DNA of 64,000 nucleotides from Sulfuritalea sp. (GTDB taxonomy: Bacteria; Pseudomonadota; Gammaproteobacteria; Burkholderiales; Rhodocyclaceae): the NCBI GenBank assembly GCA_016710465.1, contig JADJVS010000016.1, positions 434,001 to 498,000 of the forward strand, given 5' to 3'. The notes beneath the pieces are model-generated. The model made no database searches. It was given only the letters and a program-made list of their open reading frames with translations, and was not told the origin of the DNA. The translations under genes were made by a program, and so were the position numbers. Below, one piece after another: positions 1-9,071 of this stretch (position 1 is the first letter of the stretch; each line of letters begins with the position of its first letter).

Positions 1-1095
1 AAGAAATCGGCGCCCCCGGGTGCCGGGATGCCGCCGCCCGAAGTGGACGTAATCACTGTTGCCGCCGGCAGCGCGACCGTTACGCAGGATCTGCCAGGCC
101 GCCTGCAGGCAGTACGATCCGCTCAAGTAAGGGCCCGCGTCGAAGGCGTCGTGGAGAAGCGCCTGTTTACCGAGGGCACGGACGTCGCGGCCGGTACGCC
201 TCTGTTCCAGATCGACGCCCGCACCTACCAGGCACAGGCCGTTGCGGCCGCAGCCGACCTCGCGGCAGCCAAAGCGGTGTTTGCCCGGTATACGCCGCTA
301 CTCGAAATCAAGGCGGTCAGTCAGCAGGAGTTTGATGCCGCCGAGGCGCGCGTCAAGCAAGCTGAAGCCGCCTCGGCCAAAGCCAGGCTGGATCTCGAAA
401 ACGCCGTTCCGCCAGCGCCGATTTCAGGCCGCATCGGCCGTGCGCTGGTCACCGAAGGCGCGCTGGTCGGCAAGGGCGAGGCGACGCATCTGGTCACCAT
501 CGAACAACTCGATCCGATCCGGGTCGAGTTTTCGCAGTCCTATTCCGATCTATTGCGCCTGCAGCAGGCAGTCAAGAGTGGCAAGCAGAAGAAAGCGGAT
601 GCTGCCAAGGTCGAACTCGTGCTGGAAGATGGTTCCGTTTATCCGGAGAAGGGCCGCCTCCAGTTCGCTGATCTGGCCGTCGATCCGAACAGCGGTGCCG
701 TCGTTTTGCGCGCCGAGTTCCCCAATCCGCGCCGCGATCTGCTTCCTGGAACTTTTGTCCGGGTGCGCTTCCCGCAGACACAACTGGATGCCGCCATCCG
801 GATCCCGCAACGCGCCGTTCAGGGCGGCGCCCAAGGCCAGTTCGTGATGGTGGTCGATGCCGAGGGCAAGGTGACACCGCGCCCGATCAAGACCAGCACC
901 ATGTCCGGCGGCGACTTCATCGTCGACGAGGGCCTGAAAGGCGGCGAACTGGTGATCGTGAACGGCCTGCAGAAGGCCAGGCCGGGCACCGTCGTCAAGC
1001 CGCTGCCATGGACCCCGGGCGCGCCGGTCATGGCTCCCGGCAAGCCGGCCGCCGCCCCGGCCCCCGCTGCCAAGTCCAATGAAGAAAAGAAGTAA
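1..1095 (+). CDS. RND efflux periplasmic adaptor (AcrA/MexA-like), 5' partial
   Basis: This is the periplasmic adaptor of a tripartite RND pump, bridging the inner-membrane pump to the outer-membrane channel. The reading frame is open from base 1. An ATG at 28 lies in frame, but the residues before it (KKSAPPGAGMPPPEV) look like the linker after a lipoprotein signal, so the true start is probably upstream of the window. A lipoyl half-motif (RARVEGVVEKRLFTEGTDV), an alpha-helical hairpin rich in Ala and Glu, a second lipoyl half and a C-terminal beta-barrel follow the family order. The tail is Pro/Ala-rich. The permease gene begins 3 bp after the stop, so the genes are co-transcribed. Substrates cannot be read from the sequence. 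Confidence 0.93.
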   Translation, partial: KKSAPPGAGMPPPEVDVITVAAGSATVTQDLPGRLQAVRSAQVRARVEGVVEKRLFTEGTDVAAGTPLFQIDARTYQAQAVAAAADLAAAKAVFARYTPLLEIKAVSQQEFDAAEARVKQAEAASAKARLDLENAVPPAPISGRIGRALVTEGALVGKGEATHLVTIEQLDPIRVEFSQSYSDLLRLQQAVKSGKQKKADAAKVELVLEDGSVYPEKGRLQFADLAVDPNSGAVVLRAEFPNPRRDLLPGTFVRVRFPQTQLDAAIRIPQRAVQGGAQGQFVMVVDAEGKVTPRPIKTSTMSGGDFIVDEGLKGGELVIVNGLQKARPGTVVKPLPWTPGAPVMAPGKPAAAPAPAAKSNEEKK

Positions 1096-1098
1096 GCC

Positions 1099-4000
1099 AT
1101 GATCCCAAAATTCTTCATTGACCGGCCGATCTTCGCCTGGGTCATCGCCATCATCATCGTGCTCGGCGGTTTGCTCGCCCTGCGCCAGCTGCCGGTGGCA
1201 AGCTATCCGGCGGTGGCGCCGCCGGCGCTGGCGATCACCGTCAACTACCCCGGCGCCTCGGCCACGGTGCTGGAGGAAACCGCGGTCGCCCTGATTGAAC
1301 AGGAACTCAACGGCATCGAGAACCTGCTTTACATGGAGTCCACCTCCGAGCAGAACATCGGCACCATCACCCTGACCTTCCAGGCCGGCACCAATCTCGA
1401 TCTGGCCTCGGTGGAGACCCAGAACCGCATCAAGCGCGCCGAGCCGCGCCTGCCCGAAGAGGTGCGGCGCCTGGGCATCACGGTGGTCAAGTCGGCGCGC
1501 AACTACCTGATGTTCGTTTCCCTGTTCTCGCCGGACAAGACGCTGGACAACGTTGCTCTCGGCAGTTACGCCGCGGCCAATGTGCTGGAAAGCATCCGCC
1601 GCACGCCGGGCGTGGGCGAGGCGATCCTGTTCGGCACCGAGTATTCGATGCGGCTGTGGATCAAGCCGGAGCGCCTGACGGCCTTCGGCCTGACCCCGGC
1701 CGATGTGGCGAAGGCGGTGCGGGCACAGAACGCCCAGATCGCCACCGGCGAGCTCGGCCAGGTGCCGGCCGCGCCGGGCCAGGAATATGCCGCCACCATC
1801 ATCACCCAGGGCCGCCTGTCCACTCCCGCCGAATTCGGCAACGTCATCATCAAGAGCGACGGACGCGGCGCCACGGTGCGCGTCAAGGATGTCGCCCGCG
1901 TCGAGCTCGGCGCGCAGGACTACAACATCGCCGCCCGCGTCGATGGCCAGCCCACGGCAGCGATTGCCGTGCGCACGGCGCCGGGCGCCAATGCGCTGAA
2001 CACCGCCAAGGCGGTCAATGACCGGATGACCGAGCTGGCGAAATACTTTCCGCCAAGCATTTCCTGGATGGTGCCCTACGACACCTCGACCTTTGTCGAC
2101 ATCTCGATCCGCGAAGTGGTGAAGACGCTGATCGAAGCCATGATCCTGGTGGTGCTGGTGATGTATTTGTTCCTCGAGAACCTGCGCGCCACCTTCATCC
2201 CGGCCGTGGTGGTGCCGGTGTCGCTGTTCGGCGCGCTGATCGGGCTTTATGTGCTCGGCTATTCGATCAACGTGCTGACCCTGTTCGCCATGGTGCTGGC
2301 CATCGCCATCGTGGTGGACGATGCCATCGTCGTGATCGAGAACGTCGAGCGCATCATGAGCGAGGAAGGGCTCAGCCCGCGCGATGCGACGCGCAAGGCC
2401 ATGGGCCAGATCATCAATGCCATCATCGCCATCACCGTGGTGCTGACCGCGGTGTTTGTGCCACTTTTGTTTTTCGGCGGTTCAGTCGGTGCGATCTACC
2501 GCCAGTTCGCCGTGACGCTTATCCTCACCATGGGCTTCTCGGCCTCGATGGCGCTGACGCTGACGCCGGCGCTGTGCGCGACCCTGCTCAAGCATGAAGT
2601 CGGTAAGGATGACGTGTTGCCCTCGACCGGCTTCTTCGGCTGGTGGAACCGTTTCTTCGCTGCCACCGTGAGCCGCTATATCGGCGCCACGCGCAGCATC
2701 CTGGGCAGGCCCGGACGCTGGCTGATCGTCTATGCCACGATCCTCGCCGCCACCGGCTGGTTCTTCGCCAAGCTGCCGGGCAGCTTCCTTCCGAGCGAAG
2801 ACCAGGGTTACTTCCTCAGCATCGTCCAGTTGCCCTCGGGCGCGACGCAGGAGCGCAGCCTCGAAGTTCTCGAAACAGTCGAGAAGCACTATCTGGCGCA
2901 GAAGGAAGTCGCCCATGTGATCGGCGTCCTTGGATTCTCGTTCTTCGGCCGCGGCCAGAACGCCGCGATCACCTTCGTCCGGCTCAAAAGCTGGGATGAA
3001 CGGCCGAACAAGGAAAACAGCGCGGAGTCGGTGGTGCAGCGTGCCAACATGACCTTCTTCCGCATCAAGCAGGCCATGATCTTCGCCATCAACGTGCCGC
3101 CGATTCCCGAACTGGCCGCGGTCGGCGGTTTCGATTTCCGCCTGCAGGACCGTGGCGGCCTCGGGCGCGAAAAGCTGCTCGAAGCGCGCAACATGGCGCT
3201 CGGCCTGGCCGGCCAGAACCCCGCGCTGGTCGGCGTGCGGCCCGAAGGCCAGGAAGCCGGTCCGCAGGTCTTCCTCAGCGTGGACCGGGTCAAGGCGCGT
3301 GCGCTGGGCATCGATCTCGGCGAGCTCAACGACACGCTGCAGGCCACCCTGGGCACCGCCTACATCAACGACTTCGTGCGCGAAGGCCGCATCCTGCGCG
3401 TGCAGATGCAGGCCGAAGCCGACACCCGGCGCACGCCCGAGGACTTGCTGCGGCTGCCGGTCAAGAATGCGCGCGGCGACATGATTCCGCTGGCCGAGAT
3501 CGCCACGGCCAAGTGGATCGTCGGCAGTCCCAAGCTCGACCGCTACAACGGTTTGCCTTCGATGAAGATCGCCGGCAATCCGGCGCCGGGTCGTTCGAGC
3601 GGCGAGGCCCTGCTGGCGATGGAGGACGTCGCGGCCAAGCTGCCGGCCGGCGTCGGCTACGAATGGTCGGGCAGTTCCTTCGAGGAGCGCCTGTCGGGCA
3701 CCCAGGCGCCCTTCCTCTTCGCCGTCTCGCTGATCGTGGTTTTCCTTTGCCTTGCAGCGCTGTACGAGAGCTGGTCGATTCCCTTCGCCGTGATGCTGGT
3801 GGTGCCGCTGGGCATTTTCGGCGCGGTGCTTGCCGTGAGCTTCCGCGGCTTGCCCAACGATGTGTATTTCAAGGTCGGCCTGATCGCCATCATCGGCCTC
3901 TCGGCGAAGAACGCGATCCTGATCATCGAGTTCGCCAGAGACCTGCAGGAACAGGGCAAGGATCTGATCGAAGCCACGCTCGAAGCCTGCCGCCTGCGTT

Positions 4001-4227
4001 TCCGGCCGATCCTGATGACCTCGATCGCCTTCATGTTCGGCGTGCTGCCGCTGGCGGTGTCCACCGGCGCCGGCGCCAACAGCCGCATTGCGATCGGCAC
4101 CGGCGTGATCGGCGGCATGTTCACCGCCACCGCGCTGGCGGTCTTCCTGGTCCCGGTATTTTTCGTGGTGGTGCGACGCTTCTTCCCTGGCCATGCGCGC
4201 CATCACGCGGAGCAGCATGATGAATAA
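1099..4227 (+). CDS. RND multidrug efflux permease, HAE1 family (AcrB/MexB-like)
   Basis: This proton-driven inner-membrane pump is 1042 residues long, the normal length for the HAE1 family. The N-terminus MIPKFFIDRPIFAWVIAI is typical. Two transmembrane blocks are visible, each preceded by a large periplasmic loop. The proton-relay acidic pair lies in VVDDAIVVIENV in TM4 and the conserved lysine in IIGLSAKNAILII of TM10, so the pump looks intact. Its gene sits between the adaptor and the outer-membrane channel, and its 3' end overlaps the channel gene by 11 bp. The family is known to export drugs, detergents and solvents. Specificity is not predictable here. Confidence 0.96.
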   Translation: MIPKFFIDRPIFAWVIAIIIVLGGLLALRQLPVASYPAVAPPALAITVNYPGASATVLEETAVALIEQELNGIENLLYMESTSEQNIGTITLTFQAGTNLDLASVETQNRIKRAEPRLPEEVRRLGITVVKSARNYLMFVSLFSPDKTLDNVALGSYAAANVLESIRRTPGVGEAILFGTEYSMRLWIKPERLTAFGLTPADVAKAVRAQNAQIATGELGQVPAAPGQEYAATIITQGRLSTPAEFGNVIIKSDGRGATVRVKDVARVELGAQDYNIAARVDGQPTAAIAVRTAPGANALNTAKAVNDRMTELAKYFPPSISWMVPYDTSTFVDISIREVVKTLIEAMILVVLVMYLFLENLRATFIPAVVVPVSLFGALIGLYVLGYSINVLTLFAMVLAIAIVVDDAIVVIENVERIMSEEGLSPRDATRKAMGQIINAIIAITVVLTAVFVPLLFFGGSVGAIYRQFAVTLILTMGFSASMALTLTPALCATLLKHEVGKDDVLPSTGFFGWWNRFFAATVSRYIGATRSILGRPGRWLIVYATILAATGWFFAKLPGSFLPSEDQGYFLSIVQLPSGATQERSLEVLETVEKHYLAQKEVAHVIGVLGFSFFGRGQNAAITFVRLKSWDERPNKENSAESVVQRANMTFFRIKQAMIFAINVPPIPELAAVGGFDFRLQDRGGLGREKLLEARNMALGLAGQNPALVGVRPEGQEAGPQVFLSVDRVKARALGIDLGELNDTLQATLGTAYINDFVREGRILRVQMQAEADTRRTPEDLLRLPVKNARGDMIPLAEIATAKWIVGSPKLDRYNGLPSMKIAGNPAPGRSSGEALLAMEDVAAKLPAGVGYEWSGSSFEERLSGTQAPFLFAVSLIVVFLCLAALYESWSIPFAVMLVVPLGIFGAVLAVSFRGLPNDVYFKVGLIAIIGLSAKNAILIIEFARDLQEQGKDLIEATLEACRLRFRPILMTSIAFMFGVLPLAVSTGAGANSRIAIGTGVIGGMFTATALAVFLVPVFFVVVRRFFPGHARHHAEQHDE

Positions 4228-5626
4228 GACACTTCCCCTGGTGCTGGCCCTGGCTCTCGCGGGCTGCTCGTTCACGCCGGATTACCAGCGCCCCGCGGCG
4301 CCGGTGCCCGAGGCCTGGCCGGCAAGAGTTGGCGCTGGCGATACGGCGCCAGGCGCGGCGATCGCCGCTGACTGGCGCGCTTTCTTTACCGATCCGCGCC
4401 TGCAGGCCCTGATCGCCGCGGCGCTGGAACACAACCGCGATCTGCGCATATCGGTCGCGCGCGTCGATGAGGCGCGCGCGCTGGCCGGCATCGCCCGCGC
4501 CGACCGCTTGCCGACCGTCGATCTGGCGGCCCAGCGCGCCGCCTCGCTGACACCGGCCGATGTTTCCGGCAGCGGTCGCCAGGTGAACAGCCAGCGTTAC
4601 GACGTCAATCTGGCCGTCGCCGCCTTCGAGCTGGACTTCTGGGGCCGGGTCAGGAGTCTCGACGACGCCGGGCGTGCCAACTTCCTGGCCAGCGACTACG
4701 CGCGCCAGGCCTTCCGCCTGTCGCTGATCGCCGATGTCGCCAATGCCTGGTTGAGCCTGCTGGAACTCGGCGAGCGCCGTGCACTGGCCGTCGAGACCCT
4801 GAAGAGCCGCGAAGAAACCCGCAACCTGGTCGGCCGCCGCCGCGACGTGGGTCTCGCCGGCGATCTCGATTACCTGCAGGCCGACGGTGCCTACCAGAAC
4901 GCGCGCGCCGAAGTCGCCAGCCTCGCGCGCAGTCACGCCGCGGCGGAAAACGCCTTGCGCCTGCTGGTTGGCGCGGCACCCGCGGAAACCGCGGGCGGCA
5001 GCCTGGCGCAGAGCGGGCTGGTGGCCGAAGTCGCAGTGGGTTTGCCCAGTGAGGTATTGCTGCAGCGACCCGACGTCAAGGCCGCCGAACAGAAGCTGAT
5101 CGCCGCCAATGCCAACATCGGCGCCGCGCGCGCCGCCTTTCTGCCCAAGATCGTGCTGACCGCTGCGCTGGGCACCGCCAGTCACGGCCTCTCGGGTCTG
5201 TTCGAAGCCGGCAGCGGCGCCTGGAGTTTCATTCCGGCCCTGCGCCTGCCGCTGTTCGACAGCGGGCGTACGGCTGAAAACGTCGACCTCGCCAGCGCGC
5301 GCAAGCTCATCGCCGTCGCCGAATACGAGAAGACCATCCAGCAGGCCTTCCGCGAAATCGCCGATCTGCTCGATGCGCGCCGGCAACTGGCCGAACAGTT
5401 GCAGGCCCAGGAAGCCGGCGTTGCCGCCCAGGGCCGGCGCCTGACGATCGTCGATGCACGCTACAGGGCCGGCGTCTCCAGCCACCTCGAACTGCTCGAT
5501 GCCCAGCGCGAACACTTCGCCGCGCAACAGTCGGCGCTGGCGGTACGGCGGCAGTTGCTGTCGACCGCGGCAAGTTTTTACAAGGCACTCGGAGGCGACG
5601 ACGGGAAGGAGGCGCGGGACTTGTGA
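4217..5626 (+). CDS. Outer-membrane efflux lipoprotein (OprM/NodT family)
   Basis: This is the outer-membrane channel of the RND pump. A lipoprotein signal ends in the lipobox LAGC (LVLALALAGCSFTPDYQRP), predicting lipidation and sorting to the outer membrane. The body carries the two repeated outer-membrane efflux domains, with the usual PTVDLAAQR, FELDFWGRVRSLDDA and LLQRPDVKAAEQKLIAANANIGAARA segments. I chose the ATG at 4217 because it overlaps the permease stop and a GGAG lies just upstream; a second ATG follows at 4220. The following 171 bp up to the next gene hold no convincing feature apart from the next gene's ribosome site. Confidence 0.94.
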   Translation: MMNKTLPLVLALALAGCSFTPDYQRPAAPVPEAWPARVGAGDTAPGAAIAADWRAFFTDPRLQALIAAALEHNRDLRISVARVDEARALAGIARADRLPTVDLAAQRAASLTPADVSGSGRQVNSQRYDVNLAVAAFELDFWGRVRSLDDAGRANFLASDYARQAFRLSLIADVANAWLSLLELGERRALAVETLKSREETRNLVGRRRDVGLAGDLDYLQADGAYQNARAEVASLARSHAAAENALRLLVGAAPAETAGGSLAQSGLVAEVAVGLPSEVLLQRPDVKAAEQKLIAANANIGAARAAFLPKIVLTAALGTASHGLSGLFEAGSGAWSFIPALRLPLFDSGRTAENVDLASARKLIAVAEYEKTIQQAFREIADLLDARRQLAEQLQAQEAGVAAQGRRLTIVDARYRAGVSSHLELLDAQREHFAAQQSALAVRRQLLSTAASFYKALGGDDGKEARDL

Positions 5627-5797
5627 CGACCAGTTGCCTTGCACACGTTGCAGCGACAGAATCGGAAGGCTGCACGGGGTTGCTGGCCTGCTTCGATCGG
5701 ATCGCTTCATGCGGAGAACGGCGATATGTCCTCGCCACGCCATACCTGAACGGCGGGTTGCTCCCAAGAGACCTGTACATCCAGGAGTCGCCGTTCC

Positions 5798-6877
5798 ATG
5801 ACTGATGCCGTTACAAACACTCAATCGCCCACCATCGGGTTGCCGCATTTAAGGACACGCCGCGTGAAGCGGCTCCTTCTTCTGGTCGTAATACCGGCCG
5901 TCGCTGTTCTAGTGGGCGCCACCCTGTATCTCAGGGGCGGACGGTATGTCGAAACCGACAATGCCTATATCAAGGCGGACAAAGTTCCGGTTAGCGCAGA
6001 GGTTTCGGGCGCAATCAAGGATGTGTTGGTGAGCGAGAACCAGACGGTTGCCGCGAATCAGCCGTTATTTCGTCTCGATCCCGCACCGTTCGAGGTTGCC
6101 GTTGCCAAGGCGGAAGCCAAGCTCGCGCAGGTGAAGACAGATCTTTCTGCACTCAGAGCAAGCTACCGGGAGAAGCAAGCCGAGATTGCCTTGGCACGCT
6201 CGAAATATGCCTTTGCCTTGAAGGATCAGCGGCGGCAGTCCGATCTGGTGGCCAAGAACTTTATCTCCGCGTCCAGATTTGACGACGCCAAACAGGGGTC
6301 CGACCTTGCCGGGCTGCAGATCGGCGCTTTAGAGCAAGACTTGAAGCGCATCGCAGAAACCCTGGGAGGAAGTGTCGATGCGCCGGCAGATCGTCATCCA
6401 AGCTATCGCGCCGCGCTGGCCGAACTCGAACAGGCCAAGCTCGATCTCGCGCGCGTCGAGGTAAGGGCCTCGTTGCCCGGCACCGTGAGCAAACCGCCCA
6501 AGCCGGGGCAGTACGTTACGACAGGTTCCATGGCGATGGCCCTGGTGGTCAGCGGCAATCTGTGGGTCGAGGCCAATTTCCCCGAAACCGATCTCACCTA
6601 TGTTCGCCCCGGACAACCGGTCACGATTCATATCGACACGTACCCCGATGCGGCATGGAAAGGCGAGGTCGACAGCCTGAGCCCGGCCACCGGCGCCGAG
6701 TTCTCGGTCATCCCCGCCCAGAATGCCACAGGCAACTGGGTCAAAATCGCCCAGCGAGTGCCTGTGCGGATCAAGCTCGAAGTGGCGCAGGGTATGCCGC
6801 AACTACGCGCGGGCTTGAGCACGATTGTGGAAATTGATACCGGTCATCGCAGGCGCATTCTGGGCGTCTCCCTCTGA
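5798..6877 (+). CDS. HlyD/EmrA-family membrane fusion protein
   Basis: This is the periplasmic adaptor for an MFS-type pump. It has a cytoplasmic N-tail, one transmembrane helix at about residues 23-44, the EmrA/HlyD signature GGRYVETDNAYIKADKVPV, a lipoyl domain, a long coiled-coil region (LAQVKTDLSALRASYREKQAEIALAR) and a C-terminal barrel. Length (359 residues) fits EmrA. The start is supported by CCAGGAG about 10 bp upstream. Its partner permease starts 10 bp after the stop, so the pair forms an EmrAB-like unit. No dedicated outer-membrane channel follows, so it may borrow the upstream OprM-like protein or a host TolC; that is inference. Confidence 0.92.
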   Translation: MTDAVTNTQSPTIGLPHLRTRRVKRLLLLVVIPAVAVLVGATLYLRGGRYVETDNAYIKADKVPVSAEVSGAIKDVLVSENQTVAANQPLFRLDPAPFEVAVAKAEAKLAQVKTDLSALRASYREKQAEIALARSKYAFALKDQRRQSDLVAKNFISASRFDDAKQGSDLAGLQIGALEQDLKRIAETLGGSVDAPADRHPSYRAALAELEQAKLDLARVEVRASLPGTVSKPPKPGQYVTTGSMAMALVVSGNLWVEANFPETDLTYVRPGQPVTIHIDTYPDAAWKGEVDSLSPATGAEFSVIPAQNATGNWVKIAQRVPVRIKLEVAQGMPQLRAGLSTIVEIDTGHRRRILGVSL

Positions 6878-6887
6878 GGGCAGGACA

Positions 6888-8435
6888 ATGACCGCCGCCA
6901 TGACTACCGCCAACCCGGAAGGCACGCATCGCGGCTTGATCACCGTGTCGGTCATGCTGGCGACCATCATGCAGGCGCTGGACACCACGATTGCCAACGT
7001 GGCGTTGCCGCACATGCAGGGGACGATGGGTGCAACGCAAGATCAGATTTCCTGGGTATTGACCTCCTACATTGTCGCAGCGGCCATTTGCATGCCCCTG
7101 ACCGGTTTTCTGACGGCACGCTTGGGACGCAAGCGGGTCTTCATGTGGTCGGTGGTCGGCTTTACGGTGGCCTCGATGCTCTGCGGCGCGGCGCAAAGCC
7201 TGAACCAGATTGTGCTGTTTCGCCTGCTGCAAGGGATATTCGGCGCGAGCCTCGTGCCATTGTCGCAAGCCGTGCTGCTCGATACCTATCCGCGCGAGCG
7301 CCATGGATCGGCGATGGCGATGTGGGGCGTGGGCGTGATGGTGGGGCCGATTCTCGGCCCGTCGCTCGGCGGCTGGCTAACCGAGTATTACAACTGGCGC
7401 TGGGTGTTCTACATCAACCTACCGTTCGGCCTGCTGGCATGGTTCGGTCTGGCGGCATTTGTGCACGAGACGCCCACCGACCTTTCACGGCGCTTCGATC
7501 TGCTCGGCTTCGGGTTGCTCAGTCTGGCCATCGGCGCGCTCCAGATGATGCTCGACCGGGGCGAGTCGCTCGACTGGTTCGCCAGCCCGGAAGTCATTGC
7601 TGAGGCGATACTCGCAGGCATGGCGCTCTATCTCTTCATTGCGCACATGTTCACCCACGAGCACCCGTTCATCGAGCCCGGTCTGTTCAAGGATCGCAAC
7701 TTCAGCGTCGGGCTGCTGTTCATTTTCATCGTGGGCGTCATTCTGCTCGCCACGATGGCCTTGCTGCCACCATTCATGCAAAACCTGATGGGCTATCCGG
7801 TGATCGATGTCGGCTATCTGCTGGCCCCTCGCGGCGTCGGCACCATGTTCGCCATGATCGCCGTGGGCAAGTTATCCGGCAAGGTGGACGTGCGCCACAT
7901 GATTTTACTGGGCCTCATGCTGACCAGCCTGTCTCTGTGGGAGATGACCAATTTCAACACCGATATCGACGGCTGGGACATCGTAAGGACCGGCATTACA
8001 CAGGGGTTGGGGCTCGGGTTTATCTTCGTGCCGCTGTCCACCATCACCTTCTCCACCCTGGCGCCGCGCTACCGCAACGAAGGCACGGCGCTGTTCAGCC
8101 TGATGCGCAACCTCGGCAGCAGTATCGGCATCTCGGTGGTGATTACCTACCTGGCGCAACGTACACAGTCCAATCATGCGGCGTTCGCCGATTACATCAA
8201 CCCCTTCAATCTGGCGTTGAGACAGGCGGTCGAGGCTGGTGCCTACAATCTGACCACGCCCGAGGGGCTGGCGGCCATCAACGGCGAGGTGACGCGCCAG
8301 GCCGCCACCTTGGCCTATTTGCAGGATTTCCGGCTGATGATGTGGATTACGCTGGCGGCGATCCCGCTGATTATCCTGCTGCGGACTCCGGCAAAGCAAG
8401 CTGCTGCCAGCGGGACTCACGCGGCGATGGACTGA
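6888..8435 (+). CDS. EmrB/QacA-family MFS efflux permease (DHA2, 14 TMS)
   Basis: This inner-membrane drug:proton antiporter belongs to the DHA2 family. Family motifs are visible: LDTTIANVALPHMQG in TM1, GFLTARLGRKRVFMWS (motif A), and the motif C-like GVGVMVGPILGPSLGGWLTE. The hydrophobicity pattern fits 14 helices. The ATG at 6888 was preferred over an in-frame ATG inside the emrA-like gene at 6825, because it follows the emrA-like stop by 10 bp. The last helix (MMWITLAAIPLIILLR) is partly duplicated about 600 bp downstream as an untranslated-looking fragment. The pair with the upstream adaptor is known in the family to export hydrophobic toxins. Confidence 0.93.
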   Translation: MTAAMTTANPEGTHRGLITVSVMLATIMQALDTTIANVALPHMQGTMGATQDQISWVLTSYIVAAAICMPLTGFLTARLGRKRVFMWSVVGFTVASMLCGAAQSLNQIVLFRLLQGIFGASLVPLSQAVLLDTYPRERHGSAMAMWGVGVMVGPILGPSLGGWLTEYYNWRWVFYINLPFGLLAWFGLAAFVHETPTDLSRRFDLLGFGLLSLAIGALQMMLDRGESLDWFASPEVIAEAILAGMALYLFIAHMFTHEHPFIEPGLFKDRNFSVGLLFIFIVGVILLATMALLPPFMQNLMGYPVIDVGYLLAPRGVGTMFAMIAVGKLSGKVDVRHMILLGLMLTSLSLWEMTNFNTDIDGWDIVRTGITQGLGLGFIFVPLSTITFSTLAPRYRNEGTALFSLMRNLGSSIGISVVITYLAQRTQSNHAAFADYINPFNLALRQAVEAGAYNLTTPEGLAAINGEVTRQAATLAYLQDFRLMMWITLAAIPLIILLRTPAKQAAASGTHAAMD

Positions 8436-8465
8436 CCTTTTTGACGCTATCGGACGAGACCTCGC

Positions 8466-8927
8466 ATGTTCAAATCCATTATTTTTGCCTACGACGGCAG
8501 CGCCGAGTGCCGGGACGCGCTCGAAGATGGCATTGCCCTGGCGAGCCGCTTTAGCGCCCGCTGTTATCTGCTGGCGGTGATCCCGCCACCGCACCCCATG
8601 GCTCTTGCCACCGGGCCGCTGCCCGACGAATTGGTCGGGGAAGAACGGTCTTACGTCAGCACCATTCTTGAGGAAGGGCTCGAACGGCTTAGGCAGGCCG
8701 GAGTGGAAGCGATAGGCATTCTGAGGACGGACGAATCGCCGGTCGAGGCCATCGCCGCTGTTGCCCGCGAGACCTGCGCCGACCTCGTCGTTATCGGCCA
8801 TCATCGGCGCTCGGCCTTTGGCCGCTGGTGGCGCGGGTCGGTCGGCCACTCCCTGCTGGATCAATTACCGTGCGGCCTGTTCGTTTCAATGCCGAGGGGC
8901 GAGGAACAGCGAGCCAGGTTGAAATAG
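8466..8927 (+). CDS. Universal stress protein, UspA family
   Basis: This is a single-domain 153-residue Usp protein. The N-terminus MFKSIIFAYDGSAECRDALEDGIALA is the Usp beta1-alpha1 unit, and the C-terminal VVIGHHRRSAFGRWWRGSVGHSLL region is the ATP-binding loop of the GxxGx(9)G(S/T) type, with an atypical HHRRSAFGRW insert. It lies 30 bp downstream of the MFS permease and is probably on the same transcript. The role is general stress response by family membership only; nothing links it mechanistically to the pump or to the Mla genes that follow. Confidence 0.9.
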   Translation: MFKSIIFAYDGSAECRDALEDGIALASRFSARCYLLAVIPPPHPMALATGPLPDELVGEERSYVSTILEEGLERLRQAGVEAIGILRTDESPVEAIAAVARETCADLVVIGHHRRSAFGRWWRGSVGHSLLDQLPCGLFVSMPRGEEQRARLK

Positions 8928-8956
8928 TGGATGCCATCGTTGAAATGGAACCCATC

Positions 8957-9031
8957 CGACCGATGGCGTGGATCACGCTGGCGGCTATCCCCTTGGTCGC
9001 GCCGTTGCGCGCTTCGGCGAAATCGCCCCAC
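8957..9031 (+). pseudogene. Remnant of an EmrB-type permease C-terminus
   Basis: Between the Usp stop and the mlaE start, an in-frame stretch encodes MAWITLAAIPLVAPLRA, which closely repeats the end of the upstream permease (MMWITLAAIPLIILLR). The DNA matches well over the WITLAAIP part. There is no independent start or ribosome site that would make it a functional gene. I read it as the leftover tail of a second emrB-like gene, possibly marking a deletion or recombination junction between the efflux block and the Mla block. Confidence 0.6.
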
Positions 9032-9071
9032 TGGTCGAAGCGTATGCGGCGATGGTTTGAGGAGCGAACGA

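Noticed and set aside
2482..5848. Two very long - strand open frames (about 600 and 575 codons) opposite the RND permease and channel genes.
   Set aside because: They lie antisense to clearly conserved genes and have no recognisable motifs; high GC makes such shadow frames common.
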